Positions 56,886 through 64,000 of a stretch of DNA of 64,000 bases are shown here, in pieces. The notes below the pieces were generated by a model. It saw nothing but the letters and a program-made list of their open reading frames with translations, did not search any database and was not told the DNA's origin. Position numbers and translations under genes: made by a program. Positions within the stretch are counted from its first letter, which is position 1, and each line of letters begins with the position of its first letter. Source of the DNA: Perilla frutescens. Taxonomy: Eukaryota > Streptophyta > Magnoliopsida > Lamiales > Lamiaceae. The stretch spans positions 13,276,001 through 13,340,000 of the forward strand of contig BRKX01000011.1 in the NCBI GenBank assembly GCA_026008535.1, written 5' to 3'.

Positions 56886-58183
56886 TGTTGGAAAATAGGA
56901 TTTAATAAAGTGAGTGTGACTCATTTTATCCGATTTTTCGTGACCGGGATATTTAATTTTGGAGGAATTAAATACCGTACGATTGCTCTATGTCGTGAGT
57001 AGATAATCGTAGTATTTTTATTTGCTCAAATCCGATTTTCGGTGAGTGAGAAATAAATGGTTAAAGTTGGTCACACGATTGGGCATTTATGGTGTGTGGG
57101 ATAATGTGTTTAAGACACATTAAATAATCCCACATTGATTTCTTAATCAAATTAAGAAGTGTATATAAGTGTATTAACACTTAAGTGGAATAATCAAGTG
57201 CACAAGGATGTGGGCCATGAGCCCACACGCGCACACACGCGCGCGCCCGCCCGTGCCCGTGCCCGGTGCCCGGTGCCCGTGCCCTTGCCCTTGCCCTTGC
57301 CCTTGCCCAGCTCGTCTCGTCCTCATCCTCATCCTCGGACTTGGACTTTGGGCGTACGTGGGCTTCCGGGGCTTAGTCGTATCAGTTTTACGGTACCAAA
57401 ACAGTCGGGTCGTGGAGCGGGTCGGCGGACCGACTATCCGGGTCTATAACGGCTGTGGACCGGGTCGTGGGTGCACATGGTGGTTGTCCAGCTTGAAGGT
57501 GTAACTCCCATGAGTTAATAGCCTTCAACACCTGGAGCTGGTGGAGCCTCAGGTAACTGCCATCTGGAGTTGGTGGAGTTAGTGGGCTGGACAGTAACCG
57601 AAAGTAACTCCTGTCGGGAGTCAAAGTCTGCAGCTGCCCTTGGACACGTGTTGGGATCCGAGCCGACAAGGGACACCTATCGGGATCTGCAGAAGGTAAC
57701 TCCTGGAGGGCTTAATGGCAGAGCTATAACTCTAGGGGGGTTACAACACCAGGTTTGAATGCCCTCAAACCCTAGTTGTCCCCTGCAGTGGAGATGTGCC
57801 TATAAATAGGACATCCTGCATGGATCCAAATGCTACATTCTGCACAATCATATTGCTTGCATACAAAGTTCTCTTCGAGTCTACAGCCTCTCAGTTCTCT
57901 ACATTATCTAGTTCGTCGGAGCCTTGCCGGACTTGTGGTGCTACTGCCGGAAGGACGAAGCCGTTTCATCTTTGAAAGACAACCGCCGAACCGTGAGCAC
58001 TAGCCGGGGCGTATTTGTCTTGCGGAGAGAGGTCCCCTCGACTCGGCTTGCCGGAACCAGAATCTGCACATCGGTTCTTTACTTTATTTCAATTCAGTTA
58101 AATATTGTAATTGTTTGTTCCTCTACACTTCTACCTTTCTGTACTTCCATTGTAATTCCAGTGAGGTGTAAAACGAGACAACA
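56886..58183 (+). repeat. 3' LTR of the young Copia
   Basis: 1298 bp. It differs from the 5' LTR mainly in the gtgccc/ttgccc repeat (57250-57305), which accounts for most of the 34-bp length difference, plus scattered single substitutions. Confidence 0.95.
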
Positions 58184-58448
58184 AAAATAAAATGAGATCG
58201 AAGTTTTATGACGATGATATAGTTGAACACATTCCAAAAATCCTAAGCCTACATGCATATCTATCTGAAATCGGATTAAATGCGAGTTGAGAGAAAGTTG
58301 GTTATGATGGAGGAACCACAAGCTTGACTTTTCGGGTGGGGAGTGTTAGTTCGCATTCGGAAATTCTCAACACGTGTCATCTTTCTGGTGGTGCTTCGCG
58401 GTGCGTAGAACTCTTAGTCAATTTTCCCGTACAATTAATAGTTTAATA

Positions 58449-58535
58449 CTCCGTCCGTCCCAATAGCAAAGTCCCCTTCTTATTATTTACGTTCTCTATT
58501 TTAATAAAAGGAGTACCTTGCTATTGGGACGGAGG
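58449..58535. mobile_element. Stowaway-like MITE (Tc1/mariner), 87 bp
   Basis: ctccgtccgtcccaatagcaaagt ... accttgctattgggacggagg with ta on both sides (58447-58448, 58536-58537). ctccgtccgtccc is close to the Stowaway terminal consensus. Located just past the 3' end of paralog B. Confidence 0.85.
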
Positions 58536-58755
58536 TAGTGCTATGTACCTATTGAAAAAATGGGACGTGGGATAATTGATCGACTCGATCCCATATGTAC
58601 ATGTGGCAAGAGCTCATGGTTTACATAAGGACTTGTCCAAAAATCTTATAATTTCTCAATGTCTCATGTACGAACAGTCAATTACAGTATGTTATCATCC
58701 CATATAAATTACACAATTAAGAGGCAAGCTCCCAATATCTTCTGAATATTTTCCT

Positions 58756-58851
58756 TTAAGCTATTATTTCATCCGCCATGCATTCTCTAAGTCTGATTTC
58801 TGCCCTAACATTGTCCATTCCAACAACGTCGCAACACTCACATCTATCGAT
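58756..58851 (-). CDS. Paralog B exon 3 (31 codons plus stop)
   Basis: Acceptor ttgttttcag. Encodes IDRCECCDVVGMDN and ends EIIA. 96 bp, identical in length and phase to exon 3 of paralog A. Confidence 0.88.
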   Translation of the reverse strand: MDRCECCDVVGMDNVRAEIRLRECMADEIIA

Positions 58852-59024
58852 CTGAAAACAAAAATAAATAAATAAAAACTTATATAGATCATGAGTCAAA
58901 TGAATAATATATAACTTGTATTCGTACATTTAGATTGACTCTCGGTATACACTTTAACACTATAAACGATTCAGTCATTCGATTAAGAAATAAGAATACA
59001 CACACACACAATCACACACACACA

Positions 59025-59056
<32 letters not shown>

Positions 59057-62000
59057 AAATACATATAAACGCCTCAAATGAAAATTATTGTTTTCAATCA
59101 ATTTTTCGGTGAATATACTTAATTACCATTCATTGAAAAAAGAAAAGAATTGTGTTTTGCATTATTGGGTGCACGAATGGGATGCACACGAGTGGGGTAC
59201 GTGCACAACATAGTGCACTCATGCAACAATACAAATTACAGTGTTGCCCGAATTGGAGGAGCACTACTCAACGGTGAAGTCGTGCAATAGTACAAATACT
59301 ATTACATGACTGGGGTTACACAATTGAGTGCAATCATGCAGTACAATAGATTAATTTACATTCAATTAACTAGGGTGCACATCATAGACATATATTTTTT
59401 TTTAAAGTGGTTAAAACATATAATTTTCAAATTAATTACTAAAACAACTTGTATATAGTTAAAATGACTATTTAAAAATTTACCACAATTAATAAACCAT
59501 GAGTTGGACTTCGATGCAGCGCCACTATTTGTGCCTTATTTCAGACCGCGCGTGGCGCCACGCGCCGCGCGTGGGGCCCACGCGCTGGTGTATTAATGTT
59601 TTTATTTTTTTATTTTTTTTTTCTGTCCCTTTTTTTCTCTTCTTTTTTCAGTTTTTCTGGCAATTTTTTGTACTTGTTTTTGTCTTTTTTTTATCAATTT
59701 TATAGTTCCCCAAAAAAATATTAGTGAACCCTAAAATTAAAATAAATTGATTTAATTTGTTTGAAATTAGTATTAAATAGAATTAAGAAACCCTAAAAAA
59801 TACAAAATAAACCCCTAAAACACCAAAAAAAAAAAACCTTAAAAAACACAAAATAAACCCCTAAAAACACCCCCCCCCAAAAAATCCTAATAAACACAAA
59901 ATAAACCCCTAAAAACACCCCCCAAAAAACTATAAAAAACACAAAATATACCTTAAAAAAACCCTCCAAAAAAACTAAAAAAAACAATGAACCCTAAAAA
60001 AACCCCTAAAAAACATGAACCCTTTAAAAAACCATGAACACTAATAAAACTCTAAACTACTAAGCTCTAAACATTAATTCGAATGGAAAAAATTACAATT
60101 TGAACTAAATAAATAAGTATAAAATAACTAGCAGACCCCTTACTTTTTAATGATACACTTTTCGAATTTTTGGTGATACTTTTTAGTGAGACGGTTGATA
60201 CTCATTTAACAATTTTTTTCTACTTTTTTGCGGGTTGACCGGGTCAAAGCGCGAGTTTAACCCGACCCGTCTGAAATAGTGTTATTTGCATCTATTGCAG
60301 GGAAATGTTTGCCATCAACCATTAGGAAAGTATATCTTCTCTTAGCTAGCTAGGAGCTCGAGAGACAGGTTTCAATATGCCCTATTTTTCTTTAAGCTAA
60401 CCAAATGAGATTCTACCAAAATATAATTAAAATAATATATAAATTTGATAATGGGTCATGTAACTGAACAAAATCAAAATGTTGGGACGGGTACATATCC
60501 ACTCTCAATGTAAAGTAAACTAGCCGTAAAATATCCTTTAGTATATAAATTTGACTATCTTATATTTCATAAGCATATATGTACCTAAAAATTATATTTC
60601 TTTACTCCAAAAAAAAAAAACGTGCTAAAAATATATAATCTGAATTTTTAATAGCAAAATTCAATTGATAAGTTGCACTCTTCAAATTTGTTGGTGCAAA
60701 AATAATATAGGTGAGCGAGCTTACCCGATTCCGCTTGGCAGCTGTCGAATAAACTTGAATTGTGTTGATACCATCTGCTGAGTAATTTCCGGTGGATGAG
60801 CACGGCGGCAGAGCACGAGGCCATGCTCGAGAATACGTCGTGATAATTTCACGGCGTTCCGTTGCCATCTCCACGAATTCGAAGAAGAAATTGTGAGGGG
60901 CTTCGCAGGGGTCGCCGGATCGCGGCCGTGTATCGAAGCTGAAATACGGCCGCCTCGGAATCCTACACCATGGCTTGAACGTTTCGATGGGTTTCTGCAG
61001 GTAGCTGCGCGGGAATAATCCTTCGTATATGTGTGCAGAATAGCCCCAAGAAATGGAGATAGACCAGTTTCTTTGCCTCTGGTAGCAGATAGTTTGCTGC
61101 AGCATCCTCGACTGCTCGGCTGCAGCCGCCATCATGAGGTGGCGCGTGGAGTCGAAGCGGTCCTTGGACGGAAATATGGGATGCACGGCGTCGAAGTGGT
61201 GGAGGGAGAGCAGCGGGGCTAGTGGGTGAGATGATAGTAGGCCCGATATATCACCACGTAAATCAATCTGCCACATTTTACTAGTAACATAAATAACGCA
61301 AATAGGAGTCCCTTGTAACTTATTGTTATTTTTCACCTTTTAAGTATTGATCAGTGATCGGGGTTCATTAACCAAATTCCTCTCCCCAACTAAAGAAATA
61401 ACAATGCATAAGACATTCTTTCTTATAGATGTTATTTTTTAAATTAATTATGAGGGTAAATTTCATATTACTTCCTTGATGAGTTTTTTTGAAAAATAAA
61501 AAATTTTGCTTTTAACAAATAGTCAAAAACCCCTTCCGTTTTGCTAAAATTCATCACTCTTCCCAAACACCTTCCCAGATTAGTATATACCTAATCTGAT
61601 CTATATATATATATATATACACACACACGCAAGATAATTTTGTGAATGTTACGTTGTTGACTTCTTGTAGTTAAACCAATTAATTCTGTTATATTCCAAA
61701 TAGTTTGATTTCCCACTCCACCCTTGCCAACCTATGCGGCTAACATTAATTAAAAAAAAATAACCATGGAAAAAAGTATCAAAATTTATCTCAGATTAAT
61801 TAATAACCTGGTGATTCCCCATCTGGGGTGATAGATTGGCTCCAATATCAGCTATACAGTTCTTAGTTGTATTATCAGCAGAATTCAAGAACACATATCT
61901 CTTGAGGCAATTCTCCATATCTCTAGCTAGAGCCTTAGCCAGGGCATAACTCAACATGATTCCTGCTCCACCAAAAGCTTGGTCGAACGAGAACAGATAT

Positions 62001-62608
62001 GTCGACAGCAGAAGCTCCGATGGCCGGCCGAGGTAGTAATACCTCGTGTGATCCAACTCCGCCACCACGTCGACTATGTTATCCACGAAAAATATCGAAT
62101 CATCGTCTCCCATCACCACCCACCTCAAATCTTGATCGCCCGCCTCTCTCACCACCTCCATGATCCCATGCACCATTCTTTGCGCCCGGAGATCGGACTT
62201 GTTTAAGAAACCGGTGAGGTCGTCGGAAACTTTGTAAGGCGGAGATGCCGCTGACCATGGGAGGAGCTCGGCCGAGGGGGCTTTGTCTAGAAAGAGAAAT
62301 CCCCGGGTGGCGTTCGGCCGCCACCATGACTCTATGTAGGCCTTGCGGTGGTGCCACGCCTTCTCCGAACCGAGCAGGCCAAAGACGAGGTGGCTCAGAT
62401 TGGTCGGAGACTGTGCGGTTGTTGTTTGTGAGAGGTGAGTGGTTTTTGTGGGGGTTGATTGTGAAAATTCGGCAGATTTTTGGAGGGGATAGAAGAAATC
62501 GGAAGCGGGGAAAATGAGGTGTTTGTTTGTGCATGAAATGTTGATTAGATAGAGAGTGAGGCCTAATACTACAAGTGTGCTGCATTGCCCTAGAAATCTT
62601 GATTTCAT
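58756..62608 (-). CDS. DUF604/GT31-like glycosyltransferase (Fringe-type), paralog B
   Basis: Exons 61808-62608, 60725-61267 and 58756-58851, with introns of 540 and 1873 bp, encode 479 residues. A short basic start is followed by a hydrophobic anchor at about 11-25 (LVVLGLTLYLINIS) and a Ser/Thr-rich stem that is longer than in paralog A. The catalytic part has NLSHLVFGLLGS, WVVMGDDDSIFFVDN with DDD at 168-170, FGGAGIMLSYALAKAL and CIADIGANL. Exon 2 has HHFDAVHPIFPS and WSISISWGYSAHIYE. Exon 3 has IDRCECCDVV and ends ECMADEIIA before TAA at 58756. Splice positions are the same as in paralog A, showing tandem duplication. Predicted Golgi type II enzyme of unknown acceptor. No lesion seen. Confidence 0.9.
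58852..60724. other. Intron 2 of paralog B with repeat insertions
   Basis: Holds an (ac)n(tc)n microsatellite at about 58996-59053, a GC-rich palindromic patch (gcgtggcgccacgcgccgcgcgtggg) at about 59550-59580 with pyrimidine runs after it, and a low-complexity aaacccctaaaaacacc array at 59790-60060. A MITE-related fragment lies at about 60140-60270 (gatactttttagtgagacgg ... gttgaccggg). Paralog A has only 89 bp here. Confidence 0.7.
59790..60060. repeat. A/C low-complexity array with ccctaaa-like units
   Basis: cacaaaataaacccctaaaaacacccc recurs about three times at roughly 45-50 bp spacing, and ccctaaa occurs repeatedly around it. It resembles degraded telomere-type sequence or a slippage-derived array. 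Frames through it are low complexity. Confidence 0.75.
60725..61267 (-). CDS. Paralog B exon 2 (181 codons)
   Basis: Acceptor atgtggcag before ATTGATTTACGTGG, and donor gtaagc after AATCGG. 543 bp, the same length as in paralog A. Confidence 0.9.
61268..61807. other. Intron 1 of paralog B
   Basis: 540 bp, AT-rich, containing an (at)n(ac)n run at about 61602-61628. No repeat termini seen. The ends match donor gttatt and acceptor ggcag on the minus strand. Confidence 0.85.
61808..62608 (-). CDS. Paralog B exon 1 (267 codons)
   Basis: ATG at 62606-62608 gives MKSRFLGQCS; donor gttatt after CACCAG. Phase 0 end after NHQ, matching IHQ of paralog A. Confidence 0.9.
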
Positions 62609-62697
62609 TTTAATGGAATTTTGGCCGATTAATATTTGACACTATGCTACATATATGGATATACATAATTACATGCAGGATAACTGATCGATCAACT

Positions 62698-62710
62698 GAT
62701 TATATATAGG
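62698..62710 (-). promoter_or_regulatory. Candidate TATA box of paralog B
   Basis: Minus-strand cctatatataatc lies about 90 bp before the start codon, a plausible spacing for a plant core promoter with a short leader. Similar AT-rich words are common in this DNA. Confidence 0.4.
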
Positions 62711-64000
62711 TAAATGTGCATATGAATGAGTGTGTGTGGGGGGGTGGGGGGGGAGTGTAAACAATATTCAAAGATTTTGATAGCCCATGTGACCTATATC
62801 TTAGCACATACTCAAAAATAACCCTACTCTGGTGGGTGTGATCAAGTAAACCGAGAGAAATACTATACTATCTCAGAGTAATATCCAAAGTGGTACAATA
62901 AAGCTATTGCGACACCTTTAAGTGTCACAAAGATGTGTCACAATAGGTCTATTGTGCCACTTAGAGCATTATCTTGGGGTAGCATAGTATTTCCCGATAA
63001 ATCTATGCAAACTAGACATAAAAGTAAACCACACTTGGAATTGATGGGTAAATCTCATTCTTGTGCAATACCACATGAACCACTAAAAAATAAACTATAT
63101 TTGGGAAAGCAAACCCTATGACGGCACTTGATATAATATGTTTTCTGGTGGCTAAACTATTGTGTCGGGAGCAATGTATGTTTCGTATTTATGGTTGTTT
63201 GTGCGGTTGCAGAAAGAGAATAGTGATTGTCTACATTTTTGTATTTTTTTTCTTCAATTTTATTTTTTTGCGATTTAATTTAATTTTATGATTGTTTTAG
63301 GTTCACCTCTTCAATTAGGGTTTATAATTATTTTTTAATATTTAATTTTTTATTTTTAATTAAAAATTCATTATTATGATTTATTTTTTAAAAATTATGT
63401 TTTATAATTTTTTAATTCATTTTTTTTTATTGATAAATGTTGACTATATATAATTAGTTATGTTATGATTAATTTTTATTTTATAATAAATACTATTAAA
63501 ATCATAAATTTGATAATGAAACATAAAGTGAAACACAAGAAAGTGTAACATGAAATTTCAGCCCCTCTTACTTTGGAGGATAGATTATATAAATTAGATT
63601 GATAGATTGCACCATTTTAAAACATGCATGAATCATTCAAATACTCAATCACACATACATTATCAATCTAATATATATTTAATATTTCATTCAAAATAAA
63701 CACGAAAATAATATGGTCTTCCCGTTGTTATCTCATTCTTTCTTTACCCATCCCAAAATAAATATAAAAGACCAACGACATTATTAAAACAGATAATAGT
63801 GTTGAATATGAGAAAAATAAAACAAATTAAAAATAAAAATAAAATTTCATTTAATTATTATGTCAATTAGCATATGTGATGAATATACTCAAGTGAGAAG
63901 CAAGCTCATTTGGACAATTAATTGTAATTGTACTAACTCTCAATAAGTTCATAATGTAATTTATTGGTCATGTTGGACTTTAGAAAATAATGAAAGAATT
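62711..64000. other. Upstream/intergenic AT-rich sequence
   Basis: No gene recognised. Includes a g-rich run (about 62738-62753) and long T/A-rich stretches (63240-63440). A 62-codon frame at 62933 has no motif. Confidence 0.5.

Larger units (their letters stand above)
51080..58183 (+). mobile_element. Nearly full-length Ty1/Copia element with perfect AAAAT target duplication
   Basis: 7104 bp. aaaat at 51075-51079 and 58184-58188 flank TGTTGG...CAACA ends. LTRs are 1264 and 1298 bp and very similar by eye, so insertion is recent. Gag, protease, integrase, reverse transcriptase and RNase H lie in Copia order with few lesions. A polypurine tract gtgggggat is at 56877-56885. It sits between the two glycosyltransferase paralogs in the opposite orientation, so its 3' LTR faces the end of paralog B. 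Confidence 0.95.

Noticed and set aside
59499..59705. 68-codon Phe-rich frame in intron 2 of paralog B
   Set aside because: Produced by pyrimidine runs; intronic by the conserved exon structure of the paralogs.

Overview
This looks like a piece of a flowering-plant nuclear genome, most likely a eudicot. It is AT-rich. The genes have GT-AG introns, and much of the window is LTR retrotransposons in various states of decay, together with plant-type MITEs. I cannot name the species. No bacterial operons, CRISPR arrays or clear RNA genes were found.

Layout. 1-2339: decayed Ty3/gypsy element on the minus strand (gag remnant plus one LTR). 2340-7355: old repeats and AT-rich intergenic DNA, including a degenerate tandem array split by a 520-bp insertion. 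7356-8603: start of a CACTA-like DNA transposon, cut at a possible transposase start. 8604-15890: a compound non-autonomous gypsy-type element (GAG-only) with three direct LTRs, two identical gag genes and a fourth LTR inverted. 15891-23755: stacked LTR debris with a Harbinger-like insertion and a minus-strand solo LTR. 23756-29535: a second, related gag-protease gypsy element. 29588-38382: a segment bounded by about 64-bp inverted repeats. It holds the first exon of a kinesin-14 gene, a 1.9-kb solo LTR with a perfect 5-bp target duplication, and a minus-strand Copia element that interrupts the kinesin fragment.

38503-62608: two complete paralogous host genes, both on the minus strand. They encode DUF604/GT31-like (Fringe-type) type II membrane glycosyltransferases with a shared three-exon structure. 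The downstream-lying copy (38503-47126) has a 7.1-kb first intron containing a segmental duplication, two Mutator-like MITEs, a SINE and a hAT-like element. The other copy (58756-62608) has a short first intron and a 1.9-kb second intron. A nearly full-length Copia element (51080-58183) with a perfect AAAAT target duplication lies between them.

Host function is confined to the two glycosyltransferase paralogs, probably Golgi enzymes with an unknown acceptor. The rest records transposition: gag-only elements that would depend on proteins supplied in trans, a possible gene-fragment capture, and repeated nested insertion.
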